The notes under the pieces were generated by a model. It was not told the origin of the DNA. It saw only the letters and a program-made list of their open reading frames with translations, and searched no databases. Position numbers and translations under genes: made by a program. Positions 30,344-38,502 of a DNA stretch of 64,000 nt are shown here, piece by piece (the stretch's first letter is position 1; every line of letters begins with the position of its first letter). The DNA is taken from the NCBI RefSeq assembly GCF_003627755.1, contig NZ_CP032695.1, positions 1,674,001-1,738,000 of the forward strand. The letters are read 5' to 3'. The stretch comes from Rhizobium jaguaris. GTDB lineage: Bacteria > Pseudomonadota > Alphaproteobacteria > Rhizobiales > Rhizobiaceae.

Positions 30344-30505
30344 TCAGCCCAGTAAAAATCTGAGGACGGCTAGGCCGAGGAACAGTGTGACCATCGCAAC
30401 CAGGATGACATTGGAAGCGCAGGCCATCCGGGCCGGGCCACGCCCCCTGTCAAAGGGGCGTGGATCAATGAGCTTTCGAAGCCTGATGAATATCGGCTGC
30501 GACAT
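30344..30505 (-). CDS. small membrane peptide between kdpA and kdpB
   Basis: A 53-codon frame starting [19 protein letters not shown], with a basic amphipathic first half and one hydrophobic helix ([17 protein letters not shown]) near the C-terminus. AAGGA lies nine bases before the chosen ATG; a second in-frame ATG is three codons earlier. It fills the 221-bp gap between kdpA and kdpB on the same strand. I do not recognise a named family. A single-span accessory peptide of the Kdp complex is one possibility, and chance is another. Confidence 0.5.
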   Translation of the reverse strand: MSQPIFIRLRKLIDPRPFDRGRGPARMACASNVILVAMVTLFLGLAVLRFLLG

Positions 30506-30517
30506 CACAGTCATTCC

Positions 30518-32221
30518 TTAGAAAGCCTGGCCGGCAATCATCGACAGATGTTCGACGATCGGACCGAGAGCGAGTGCCGGGAAGAACGTCAGCCCTCCGA
30601 CAATCAGGATCGTGCCGACCAGCAGGCCGACGAACAGCGCACCATCCGTCGGGAAGGTACCGGCCGAGGCTGGAACGGTCTTCTTGGAGATCAGCGAGCC
30701 AGCAATGGCGAGTGCCGGAACGATGACCAGGAAGCGGCCGATCAGCATGACGATGCCGAGGGTGATGTTGTACCAGGGCGTGTTGCCGGAGAGGCCGCCG
30801 AAGGCCGAACCGTTGTTCGCCGCCGCCGAGCTGTAGGCATAAAGGATTTCCGAGAAGCCGTGCGGACCGGGGTTGCCGATGGACGCAACGGCCGCGGGCA
30901 GTACGGAGGCGATCGCGGTAAAGATCAACATGCCAAAGGGCAGGCAAAGGACGGCGAGCATCGCCATCTTGACTTCCTTGGCCTCGATCTTCTTGCCGAG
31001 ATATTCCGGCGTACGGCCGACCATCAGACCGGCGACGAAGATGGCGATGATGACGAACATCAGGATGCCATAGAAACCGGCGCCGACGCCGCCGATGATG
31101 ACTTCGCCGAGTTGCAGGTTGATGAGCGGGATCAGGCCGCCGAGCGCCGTGAAGCTGTCGAGCGCACCGTTGATCGCGCCGCAGGAAGCTGCGGTGGTGA
31201 TAACGGCAAACAGCGAGGAGGCAGCGATGCCGAGACGGACTTCCTTGCCTTCCATGTTGCCGCCCTGGATGCCGAGCGCATGGACCAGCGGATTGCCTGC
31301 GGCTTCTGCCCAATAGGTGACGACCACGCCGGCGATGAAGAGCACTCCCATAGCGGCCAGAATTGCCCAACCTTGACGCTGGCTGCCGACCATGCGGCCG
31401 AAGACGTTGGTCAGTGCTGCGCCGATGGCGAAGATCGCCAGCATCTGCAGGAGGTTGGAGATTGCATCGGGGTTTTCGAAGGGATGTGAGGAGTTGGCGT
31501 TGAAGAAGCCGCCGCCGTTCGTGCCGAGCATCTTGATGGCAAGCTGTGAGGCAACCGGGCCGACAGCTATCGTCTGTTGCGCGCCTTCGAGTGTCGTCGC
31601 GTCAACATAGGGGCCAAGCGTCTGCGGCACACCGAGATAGACGAAGGCCAACGTCAAAACGATGCAGATCGGCAGCAGGACATAGAGCGTCGCGCGGATC
31701 ATATCGACCCAGAAGTTGCCGATCGCCTTGCCCGAGGCGCGGGCAAATGCGCGGATCAACGCTATGCCGATGGCAATGCCGGTTGCCGCGGAAACAAAGT
31801 TCTGCACGGTCAGCCCGGCCATCTGGACGAGATAGGACATCGTGCTTTCGCCGCCGTAGTTCTGCCAATTGGTATTGGTCACGAAACTGGTTGCCGTGTT
31901 GAAGGACAATTCCGGCCCGACTGCGGTCATACCGGCCGGATTGTACGGCAGGCTGCCCTGCAGGCGCTGCAGCGCGTAAAGAACGATGAAGCCAGCGAGG
32001 CTGAACAGCAGCATGGAGATCGAATAGGTCGTCCAGTGCTGCTCCTCACGCTCATTCGTTCCCGCAATGCGATAAAGGCCCCGTTCCAGCGGACCGAGGA
32101 CGTAAGAGAGCATTGTGCGCTCGCCAGTGAAGACACGCGTCATATAACCGCCGAGCGGTTTGACGAGCAGAAGGAGGATTCCGATATAAATCAGAATCTG
32201 AAGCCATCCATTGAAGGTCAT
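30518..32221 (-). CDS. kdpA: potassium-transporting ATPase subunit A
   Basis: The K+ channel-like subunit, 567 residues with about ten membrane spans and four degenerate selectivity-filter regions, including [45 protein letters not shown] and [16 protein letters not shown]. It binds periplasmic K+ and passes it toward KdpB. Full length and motifs leave no doubt. Confidence 0.96.
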   Translation of the reverse strand: MTFNGWLQILIYIGILLLLVKPLGGYMTRVFTGERTMLSYVLGPLERGLYRIAGTNEREEQHWTTYSISMLLFSLAGFIVLYALQRLQGSLPYNPAGMTAVGPELSFNTATSFVTNTNWQNYGGESTMSYLVQMAGLTVQNFVSAATGIAIGIALIRAFARASGKAIGNFWVDMIRATLYVLLPICIVLTLAFVYLGVPQTLGPYVDATTLEGAQQTIAVGPVASQLAIKMLGTNGGGFFNANSSHPFENPDAISNLLQMLAIFAIGAALTNVFGRMVGSQRQGWAILAAMGVLFIAGVVVTYWAEAAGNPLVHALGIQGGNMEGKEVRLGIAASSLFAVITTAASCGAINGALDSFTALGGLIPLINLQLGEVIIGGVGAGFYGILMFVIIAIFVAGLMVGRTPEYLGKKIEAKEVKMAMLAVLCLPFGMLIFTAIASVLPAAVASIGNPGPHGFSEILYAYSSAAANNGSAFGGLSGNTPWYNITLGIVMLIGRFLVIVPALAIAGSLISKKTVPASAGTFPTDGALFVGLLVGTILIVGGLTFFPALALGPIVEHLSMIAGQAF

Positions 32222-32253
32222 GGGGGTAACTTTCCCTACCCGGCGCTATGGAA

Positions 32254-32343
32254 CTAAAAGCGCTCAGGGCGAATGAGAGCGTAAATCAGGTAAGCGGTGA
32301 GAAAGAGGGTCACGCCGCCACCGAGAATGTAATCCAGGAGCAT
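32254..32343 (-). CDS. kdpF: KdpF, small subunit of the Kdp ATPase
   Basis: A 29-residue peptide, MLLDYILGGGVTLFLTAYLI then YALIRPERF, 32 bp upstream of kdpA. One transmembrane helix ends in the conserved ALIRPERF typical of KdpF, the lipid-like stabilising subunit. GGAGAGACACCA supplies the ribosome site. Confidence 0.9.
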   Translation of the reverse strand: MLLDYILGGGVTLFLTAYLIYALIRPERF

Positions 32344-32357
32344 TGGTGTCTCTCCGA

Positions 32358-32438
32358 TTAAAGGCTGTCGCAGGCTTTGGTGTAAGCGATGCACAGGACG
32401 AAAAATAAAGCACCGATCCCGATAAGAAGAATGTCCAT
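32358..32438 (-). CDS. 26-residue membrane peptide leading the kdp operon
   Basis: A tiny frame MDILLIGIGALFFVLCIAYT, then KACDSL, directly upstream of kdpF with a 14-bp gap. It is one hydrophobic helix followed by a short polar end with two cysteines in total. Its size and topology imitate KdpF. Two ATG codons stand in tandem (32441 and 32438), with AAGGA about 10-13 bases upstream. I recall similar peptides before kdpF in alphaproteobacteria but no characterised function. Confidence 0.6.
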   Translation of the reverse strand: MDILLIGIGALFFVLCIAYTKACDSL

Positions 32439-32606
32439 CATCGATCGTGAATCCTTGATTTGTTCTTGTTAAATGCCGAAATAGGCTGCAGGCACCTTCG
32501 AAGAAGGCGCCTTTTGTTTCTTTCCGACGTGGAGATTACCTTGCCGATATCTCTTGCATTAATATGCGGCCGAACAGCATTAAGGTTCGAGACGACGGGA
32601 TGGGGA

Positions 32607-32630
32607 AAGATATAAAAATCTTATAAATGC
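32607..32630 (-). promoter_or_regulatory. candidate KdpE-binding site upstream of the kdp operon
   Basis: Read on the minus strand, the segment CATTTATAAGATTTTTATAT contains two TTTATA units separated by a short spacer. It stands out in a GC-rich context about 170 bp before the first peptide gene. The E. coli KdpE site is similarly T/A-rich with TTTATA-like repeats, so this is a reasonable operator candidate (inference). Confidence 0.45.
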
Positions 32631-32714
32631 CGACCTGTGCGGCTGGAACGAAACCCTAACGGGACATAGGGCTAAGGCTACCGGCGAACCGCTCCGCCAT
32701 CCTGGCTTTCGACT

Positions 32715-32956
32715 ATTTTCTCTGATGAATTCAACGAAAGCGCGTGTCTTGGCAGACCGACGTGTGCGATTGGCATAATGCGAAATCGGACCAGCATCCG
32801 CATGCCAAGAGAGCAGGACGCGGACGAGAGCACTGCTTTCTATATAGGGAAGGGCATCCGGTACGGCCGGATCAAGCGGCGACTCTGCAGGAAAGCCGGC
32901 AGCAACGGCAGGATGTGGACTGCGCCGAAGGTTGGGCTCGTGGCTAACTTCAGAAC
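32715..32956 (-). pseudogene. remnant of a LysR-family regulator
   Basis: Two pieces of a LysR effector domain survive in different frames. The first reads LKLATSPTFGAVHILPLLPA (about 32956-32890), equivalent to the usual 'SFGRLHVLPLLPAF' start of that domain. The second reads ALPYIESSALVRVLLSWHA, then SAKTRAFVEFIREN (about 32858-32715), equivalent to the C-terminal strand and helix. The stretch between them, about 100 residues, and the DNA-binding domain are missing. It lies just after the SDR-SEC-C gene. Confidence 0.6.
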
Positions 32957-32983
32957 TCGCGCAACGACCAGGCGTAAAGCCCG

Positions 32984-33859
32984 TCAGCGACTTCCGGCGC
33001 TCTGGCGGCGGCGGGCGCCGCAGCATTCATTGAACTTCTTGCCCGATCCACAAGGACATGGATCGCCGCTGCGACGTTGCAATCGGCCGACCAATGGCAG
33101 CAGAACTGCCGAAGGCAGCAACCTCGCCGTAAAGGCGACCAGCTTGGCCGAGATACCCGGCACGACCAGACGGCGTCCGGATTTGAACCCGCGCCAGGCG
33201 CGTTCGGCCACATAAGCCGAATCCAGCTTGGGCAGAATCTTGAATAACGCCGCCCGGCTAGCTCCAGATTTTTCGAGAAATTCCGTGGACACCGGCCCTG
33301 GAGCGACACATGTAACCGTCACGCCGGTGGCGCGCAGCTCCTGATGAAGCGCTTCCGAAAAGGAACGCACGAAGCTTTTGCTGGCATAATACAACGCCAT
33401 ATTCGGTCCCGGAAGGAACCCGGCTATGGAGCCGAGATTGATTACGCCGCCGCGCCGCCGCGCCGCCATTTCCGGCAAAAAGCAAAGGGTCAGATCGGTG
33501 AGGGCGCGTATATTGAGGTCGACGATCCCAAGCTGATCCCCGATAGGAAGGATCGTCGCCGCGCCGCGCAAACCATATCCGGCACTATTGATGAGGACAT
33601 CACAGACCAAACCGTTTGCGGTCAAGAAATCGCGCAGACGCGTCGATGCATCGGATGCAACAATATCCAACTCCAGTGTGTACGCCTCGCCACCGGCCTT
33701 CCGCACATCAGCCGCGGCAGCCGCCAGACCATCCGATGACCGCGCAACAAGGACGACAACAGCCTTTTCGCGGGCAACGACTTTGGCCATTGCCCTCCCG
33801 ATACCACGCGAAGCACCGACGACCACGACCGCAAAGCGGGCCTCTTCCTGAAGGCTCAT
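32984..33859 (-). CDS. SDR-family oxidoreductase with C-terminal SEC-C zinc motif
   Basis: A 291-residue protein. Residues 8-250 are a classical SDR: GASRGIGRA for NAD(P), NSAGYGLRG, a catalytic serine in LGSIAGFL and the pair YYASKSF. The last 28 residues carry a SEC-C metal-binding motif with C268, C270, C279 and C280 (DPCPCGSGKKFNECC), as found at the end of SecA. SEC-C tails on SDR enzymes are uncommon to my knowledge. It overlaps the acyltransferase gene by 4 bp (ATGA), so the two are coupled. Confidence 0.85.
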   Translation of the reverse strand: MSLQEEARFAVVVVGASRGIGRAMAKVVAREKAVVVLVARSSDGLAAAAADVRKAGGEAYTLELDIVASDASTRLRDFLTANGLVCDVLINSAGYGLRGAATILPIGDQLGIVDLNIRALTDLTLCFLPEMAARRRGGVINLGSIAGFLPGPNMALYYASKSFVRSFSEALHQELRATGVTVTCVAPGPVSTEFLEKSGASRAALFKILPKLDSAYVAERAWRGFKSGRRLVVPGISAKLVAFTARLLPSAVLLPLVGRLQRRSGDPCPCGSGKKFNECCGARRRQSAGSR

Positions 33860-34647
33860 GTCGCGGTTCCCAAGGCGGCCGCGTTGGGCACGACTTCGCT
33901 TTGAGCAAGGCTTTTCACTTCAGAGGCAACGTCGTCGTTCAATATTTTCTCGAACCGCTCCAGAGCTCGCGCCACATTGGCCCCGTCCATCACTCTATGA
34001 TCGTAGTGGATGCGCACGGTTACCGTCCCGTCCTTGCTGATCGGGCCGTAGTTCAGCAGCGTCGTCAAGGGCGTTAGCGGATTGAGGGACTCTGCTCCGA
34101 GGCCCGAATAGACCGACAGTTGGAAAGTGCCAAAAAACCGCGGCCGCTGCCTGCCAATGTTCAGCCCAAGCCACATCATCAGCCATCTAAGGGGCGCCGG
34201 CAGACGTGCAAACTTCAGCATTCGCCGGAATCCCTTTATCTCAAGGACTGGAAGTGACCGAGCGGCTATGCTGAGCGCCTCGAGTTCGATGATGGATCTC
34301 GTCTCCGGGCGCTTTATGAGGCTGAGCAATACGACCCGTTCGCCCTCATGTTCGCGCTCGTGGGCAATTGAAGCCACGCTTTCCGGGTATTCGTAAAGCT
34401 GCGGTCTAGGCAACTTGACATAAGCGCGCCGCAGTTCCGGAATCTCGCGTGCGAGAAGCGCGTATCCCTTCAGGAAAAGGACGGTCCAGGACGGCCTCGT
34501 TGGCTGCGTCTGCATCGTCCTGGCCTCCAGCAATGGGCCAAGATTCATCTGCCGCTGCACCGCGACCCGCGGCACCCCGATCGAGAATCTCATCAAATCG
34601 CCGACAAGACGTCGCGATGCTGATAACTTGATTGTTCGCCCTCGCAT
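33856..34647 (-). CDS. CAT-superfamily acyltransferase (2-oxoacid dehydrogenase E2 catalytic-like)
   Basis: A 263-residue protein whose C-terminal half resembles the catalytic domain of lipoate-dependent acyltransferases, with the active-site motif DHRVMDGANVARALERF (DHRxxDG at 216-222). There is no lipoyl domain and no E3-binding domain, so it is not a normal E2 subunit. It probably transfers an acyl group from CoA to a small molecule. The order of transcription is ICMT-like, this gene, then the SDR with SEC-C tail, and the gaps are 10 bp and an overlap, so one operon is likely. Confidence 0.7.
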   Translation of the reverse strand: MRGRTIKLSASRRLVGDLMRFSIGVPRVAVQRQMNLGPLLEARTMQTQPTRPSWTVLFLKGYALLAREIPELRRAYVKLPRPQLYEYPESVASIAHEREHEGERVVLLSLIKRPETRSIIELEALSIAARSLPVLEIKGFRRMLKFARLPAPLRWLMMWLGLNIGRQRPRFFGTFQLSVYSGLGAESLNPLTPLTTLLNYGPISKDGTVTVRIHYDHRVMDGANVARALERFEKILNDDVASEVKSLAQSEVVPNAAALGTAT

Positions 34648-34657
34648 GGTGCCACCT

Positions 34658-35308
34658 CTAATAGAGATAGGGGATAATTCGCTTCGTCCGATCCATATAG
34701 GCGCGGTACTCGGGGCCGAAATATTCCAGCATCATACGCTCTTCTTTGTCCACCCGCAGGAAATAAAGGATGGCAAAGCCCAACAAACCAGCCAGCCCCA
34801 CCACCCAGTTCGACAGCAAAAAAGCTTGTCCAAGCGCCATGAGCAGGAAAGAGGTGTACATTGGGTGGCGGATGAGGGCGTATGGGCCGCTGCAAACCAG
34901 TTGGTGCTGTTCGCGAATCTCCAGCGTTATCGACCAGTTCTTGCCGAGTTCCTTATGGGTCCTGCGGAAAACCCACATCGCCGCGACGTATAAGATCGTC
35001 CCGACGCCGACGGCCCATACATGGGCAGGATGGTCGGCCATCCGCGGAATGCCCGTGGCGACGTAAATTCCGGGCACAACCGCAAGGCCCAGAAGAGCCG
35101 CGGCAAGCCCGATGGTCTCGATGTTTGAGCGTTGATCTTGGACGACCCGCAAGCGCTTAGCGCGACGCGCGAAAGGATATCGAATAACGTACCAGGCGAC
35201 GACCCCAAGCACCCAGATGATTTCGCCGGCCCCGGCTGCCGATACGATCAAGTTGTTCACCAAAGCCTTTCTGCGATTCGCGATCATCGTCGCGTTGGCG
35301 ATGACCAC
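34658..35308 (-). CDS. isoprenylcysteine carboxyl methyltransferase-like membrane protein
   Basis: A second ICMT/PEMT-family protein, 216 residues, with five or so membrane spans. The SAM-binding signature YALIRHPMYTSFLLM lies near 143-157, followed by RVDKEERMMLEYFGPEYRAYM. It has only modest resemblance to the ICMT-like protein encoded at 6.8 kb. It starts the three-gene unit with the acyltransferase and the SDR. The true start may be the second methionine at residue 8. Confidence 0.8.
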   Translation of the reverse strand: MVIANATMIANRRKALVNNLIVSAAGAGEIIWVLGVVAWYVIRYPFARRAKRLRVVQDQRSNIETIGLAAALLGLAVVPGIYVATGIPRMADHPAHVWAVGVGTILYVAAMWVFRRTHKELGKNWSITLEIREQHQLVCSGPYALIRHPMYTSFLLMALGQAFLLSNWVVGLAGLLGFAILYFLRVDKEERMMLEYFGPEYRAYMDRTKRIIPYLY

Positions 35309-35390
35309 GCCCGCTCCTCAATTCCATCGACAATTTAGCGGAAGAATAGAATAGTACCAGAGCGGCTCGCAGACTCCGTGCGACAACACT

Positions 35391-35969
35391 TCAAGCCGTA
35401 TTCATCTCTCGGAGTTCCGTGATGAACTGTTGCGGCCTCAGCCAGATACCTGGGACCTTATATCCCATGTGTCGCGCAATGTTCCCCACCCAATTATTGC
35501 AATTGTCGACCGTTGCTTGCCACAGATGGGAACTGGCTTGCTGCTTGCGTATGAACGCAACAACATCCGCGTATTCGGCGTCACTAAGCATGACGCGCCA
35601 ACTGGCCGACCTGTACTGTTCTTCCAGGTCACCGTCGGTCGCTCCGGTCGTGGCTGGCACTGGCACGAAATGGCCTATGACGTAAGGCCCAGGATCCGGC
35701 GAGGCCGGCGCAAGGCCCGCGACTTCAGGATCGATCATCCTTCCATTCTCGTCGGCACGGCCAAAAACCACGTAGGTATGCCCGTAGGTCAGCGCATAGC
35801 GCGAACGAAATTCGATAAAGTGCCCGGATTTGTTTTGAGCGGAGGTTGTTACCGGGCCATGGCGGTTGGAAGTAAACCGGGGCTGGGGACTTTTATCTTC
35901 AGTCTGGCACGATGCTGTCGCCAACGCCAACAGGATTGCAAGCGAAAGGCCACCCATTCCACGCATCAT
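35391..35969 (-). CDS. lipoprotein with possible permuted papain-like fold
   Basis: A 192-residue protein with a lipoprotein signal (LLALATASC, lipid-modified C21). The mature part has a histidine in YGHTYVVFGR (H64) and, near the C-terminus, a cysteine in DNCNNWVGNIARHMG (C157). A His-first, Cys-last order with this N-C-N context recalls circularly permuted NlpC/P60-like amidases (YiiX or LRAT-like). That fold assignment is inference; no named family is recognised with certainty. The envelope is the likely location. Confidence 0.6.
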   Translation of the reverse strand: MMRGMGGLSLAILLALATASCQTEDKSPQPRFTSNRHGPVTTSAQNKSGHFIEFRSRYALTYGHTYVVFGRADENGRMIDPEVAGLAPASPDPGPYVIGHFVPVPATTGATDGDLEEQYRSASWRVMLSDAEYADVVAFIRKQQASSHLWQATVDNCNNWVGNIARHMGYKVPGIWLRPQQFITELREMNTA

Positions 35970-36069
35970 CGGCGCACTCCATTAACCAGCCAGAACAAGC
36001 ACCGGGCTCGAAGTAAGCGATCAACTCTTCGCCATTGTGATTGCAGGCAGGATCATTTGGCGGGGTTAC

Positions 36070-36098
36070 AGAGGGGGGTCTGATCCGACCCCCCCTCT
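36070..36098. terminator. strong hairpin after the 39-residue lipoprotein gene
   Basis: GAGGGGGGTC and GACCCCCCCTC form a GC-rich stem with a short TGATCC loop and one extra base on one side. It lies about 15 bp downstream of the small lipoprotein stop on the minus strand. No long T run follows, so it may be a transcript-stabilising hairpin rather than a terminator. Confidence 0.4.
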
Positions 36099-36112
36099 AT
36101 AGAATGCTAAGC

Positions 36113-36232
36113 TTACTTGTAGACTGCCGCTGCCGGCGGCGGTGCCTTGCCCTTTCCTTTACCAACCCCTGCGCAAGCGCTGAGATTGGCAACTGCCAAG
36201 CAAGAGATGAGTACGATTAGAATTTTGCTCAT
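36113..36232 (-). CDS. 39-residue lipoprotein
   Basis: The frame encodes MSKILIVLISCLAVANLSAC followed by AGVGKGKGKAPPPAAAVYK. A hydrophobic signal ends in the lipobox LSAC, giving a mature peptide of about 20 residues rich in Gly-Lys and Pro-Ala. Similar entericidin-size lipoproteins are common in rhizobia. GGAGAGAGGAC precedes the start. The function is unknown, probably in the envelope. Confidence 0.65.
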   Translation of the reverse strand: MSKILIVLISCLAVANLSACAGVGKGKGKAPPPAAAVYK

Positions 36233-36413
36233 CAAAGAAGTCCTCTCTCCTTAGGATTGCATTACTTATCGCAGGCAACGAATCAAATAGTAGTCACAAC
36301 TAACATATTAGCCTAGTGCAGAAAAAACACACTTTGACGGATTATCTGCGCATTTTCGAACGTGCATAAGTTGCCCATGGTCAAACTGTCGGATCCGATG
36401 AGCGAACACCCGA

Positions 36414-37010
36414 TCAGATGACCACGACCCGTGTCCCAACCGGGGCACGGCTATAGAGATCGACGATATTTGAGTTTGTCAGACGGATGCATCCGTTCGA
36501 CACCGCATGCCCTATCGACCAGGGGGCGTTGGTGCCATGCAACCGGAACATGGTATCATGTCCGTCCTGATAGAGGTAAAGGGCGGCCGCGCCCAGGGGA
36601 TTGAGCGGTCCGCCCGGCACACCGTCCGCATACTGCAGTAGACGAGGCTTACGTTGCATCATGTCATCGGTGGGCTTCCACGATGGCCACTCCGCTTTAC
36701 GTCCGATGGTGGCTTCCCCTTTGAAGCTCAACCCCTCCTCGCCAACGGCGACACCATAGCGCGTTGCCCGGCCATCTTGCTCGACAAAGTAGAGATAGCG
36801 CTCCGACGTATTGACGACAATCGTTCCCGGCGGCTCGCCTCCCTCGTAAGCGACTTCTTGCCGCCGAAGGTTGGGATTTTCATCCGGATCCCTTCCAAAG
36901 ACGTTATACCCAAGCGGCGGCCCATCCTCCGACCCCGACACGCATCCAGAAATCATCAAACTCAAACTACCGAGCACCAGCCCCCGGCGCGTAACGCGGC
37001 TTTCGTCCAT
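36414..37010 (-). CDS. L,D-transpeptidase (YkuD domain) lipoprotein
   Basis: A periplasmic enzyme of 198 residues cross-linking peptidoglycan or anchoring proteins. A lipobox-like LMISGC (also a twin-arginine-like VTRRGLVLG) starts the protein. The YkuD domain spans about 60-198, with the catalytic histidine in RLHGTNAP and the cysteine in SNGCIRLTN. The N-terminal strand GTIVVNTSERYLYFVE is typical of rhizobial family members. ATG at 37010 follows AGGTGG; a GTG two codons earlier is possible. Confidence 0.88.
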   Translation of the reverse strand: MDESRVTRRGLVLGSLSLMISGCVSGSEDGPPLGYNVFGRDPDENPNLRRQEVAYEGGEPPGTIVVNTSERYLYFVEQDGRATRYGVAVGEEGLSFKGEATIGRKAEWPSWKPTDDMMQRKPRLLQYADGVPGGPLNPLGAAALYLYQDGHDTMFRLHGTNAPWSIGHAVSNGCIRLTNSNIVDLYSRAPVGTRVVVI

Positions 37011-37016
37011 TTCCAC

Positions 37017-37321
37017 CTGCCCAGTAATAGATCAGCCCTGCGCTCGTCTTTAACATCGCCGCGCTTCCAAAGCTATCGCACATTAGCTGATTCTGATTGA
37101 GTTTGAGAAACATCGAAAAGCGAGAGCCGTATCTGTTATGATGCTGAGTGAGCAGCTTGGGTCCGATGCGGGGCTCTATTGTGCAGTTGGATCGGGGGAG
37201 GTGGGGAAGTTAGACACGGCTCCGGGCGAGGCAAATATGTGGTTGTGTATCGCCGATGAAACCACTTGCATCAACCCTCGGCCTCTGCTCGATTAGCACT
37301 AACTGAAGAAGGGGGGATATT
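37017..37321. other. divergent promoter region without genes
   Basis: The stretch lies between the divergent L,D-transpeptidase and SDR genes. No repeat or regulatory palindrome was recognised. It must hold both promoters. Confidence 0.5.
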
Positions 37322-38077
37322 ATGAAGCTTGGCCTCGACGGAAAAGTCGCGGTTGTGACGGGGGCGGGCTCTGGGATCGGAGCCGCTATTTCCCTTCAAC
37401 TCGGCAGCGAGGGGACTAAGGTTGTCGTTGCCGATCTTGACGCCGATGGAGCACGTCGCGTCGCCGACGATATCTGCGCGCAGGGAGGCAAGGCTTGTGC
37501 CTTTACAGTCGACGTTTCCGATGCAGAAGCCGTAAAGCGGTTGATCGATTTCGCCGTTCAAACCTATGGTGGCCTGCATCTGGCGGTGAATAACGCAGGG
37601 CTCGACGGTGTGCGAAAGGCAACCGGGGACTACCCGCTCGACCAGTGGCGTAAGTTGATGAGCGTCAATCTGGACGGTGCCTTTTATTGTATGAAATACG
37701 AGATCGCCGCCATGCTGCCGGGCGGCGGCGGCGCTATCGTCAACATATCTTCCATTCTCGGTTCGGTTGGATTGCCCCTTGCATCGGCGTACACGGCGGC
37801 AAAACATGGCGTTGTCGGACTGACGAAGGCTGCCGCAATCGAATATGCGCGAATGGGCATCCGCATCAATGCTGTCGGCCCTGGTTGGATCCAAACGCCG
37901 CTTTTGTCGGAGCATTTGGAAGCAACCAGCAGCCGACGTATGGAAGCGCTCCAGCCCATGGGCAGACGCGGAAATCCTGAGGAAGTGGCGGCTCTCGTGT
38001 GTTTTCTTCTGTCCGAACAAGCAAGCTTCATCACCGGAAGCTGCCATCTGGTAGACGGCGCTTACACGGCGCATTGA
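37322..38077 (+). CDS. SDR-family oxidoreductase
   Basis: A 251-residue classical SDR. It has the cofactor motif TGAGSGIG (about 13-20), an acidic residue for NAD preference in VVADLDADG, NNAGLDG, a catalytic serine in NISSILGS, and YTAAKHGV with Tyr and Lys. The end VDGAYTAH closes the fold. Similar to glucose 1-dehydrogenase or 3-oxoacyl reductase types; the substrate is unknown. AGAAGGGGGG provides a strong ribosome site. The gene stands alone. Confidence 0.85.
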   Translation: MKLGLDGKVAVVTGAGSGIGAAISLQLGSEGTKVVVADLDADGARRVADDICAQGGKACAFTVDVSDAEAVKRLIDFAVQTYGGLHLAVNNAGLDGVRKATGDYPLDQWRKLMSVNLDGAFYCMKYEIAAMLPGGGGAIVNISSILGSVGLPLASAYTAAKHGVVGLTKAAAIEYARMGIRINAVGPGWIQTPLLSEHLEATSSRRMEALQPMGRRGNPEEVAALVCFLLSEQASFITGSCHLVDGAYTAH

Positions 38078-38502
38078 ACAACGTTATCGGTTCTGCGTGT
38101 CGAGTAACGGGCTGAAGGCGCGGAAGACGTCCCCGACTTCGAAGAGGTGCCACTGAAGCGTTTCCGACATAAGCGAGCATTTCAATATTATGGCACGCTT
38201 TGTGAAATAACTTTAGTGCAAGAACGAGAACGGCCAATGACGCTTTTCTGGGGGCGTCCTTTCCTTTGGGAAACTCCACTTTTGCATGGAGCCTTTGTGG
38301 AATTTGGCAAGGAGCCGACCTCAATCGTATCTGCCGGCAATCTTTAACGATACCGCTCGGCGGCTCGATCCTCTCCTCGCAACATAACTCAACATCAAAG
38401 AACCCTGCACAACATTGCGCCCGGCATAGTGGCGTCATGAGCCGGGCCGATGCGACACGCGAACGCCCTCTCGTTCATGCAACAAAGACGAGGCAGTTTT
38501 CC
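38078..38502. other. gene-free region upstream of the outer-membrane protein
   Basis: No supported coding region. Short frames lack ribosome sites. The distance suggests a long leader or promoter zone for the abundant outer-membrane protein that follows. Confidence 0.45.

Noticed and set aside
32484..32520. Hairpin GGCACCTT/AAGGCGCC followed by TTTTGTTTC on the plus strand
   Set aside because: It looks like a terminator for plus-strand transcription, but no plus-strand gene lies upstream and the stem has a mismatch. It is probably incidental in the kdp promoter region.
32778..33215. A 145-codon plus-strand frame
   Set aside because: It is antisense to the LysR relic and the SDR-SEC-C gene, whose motifs are on the minus strand.
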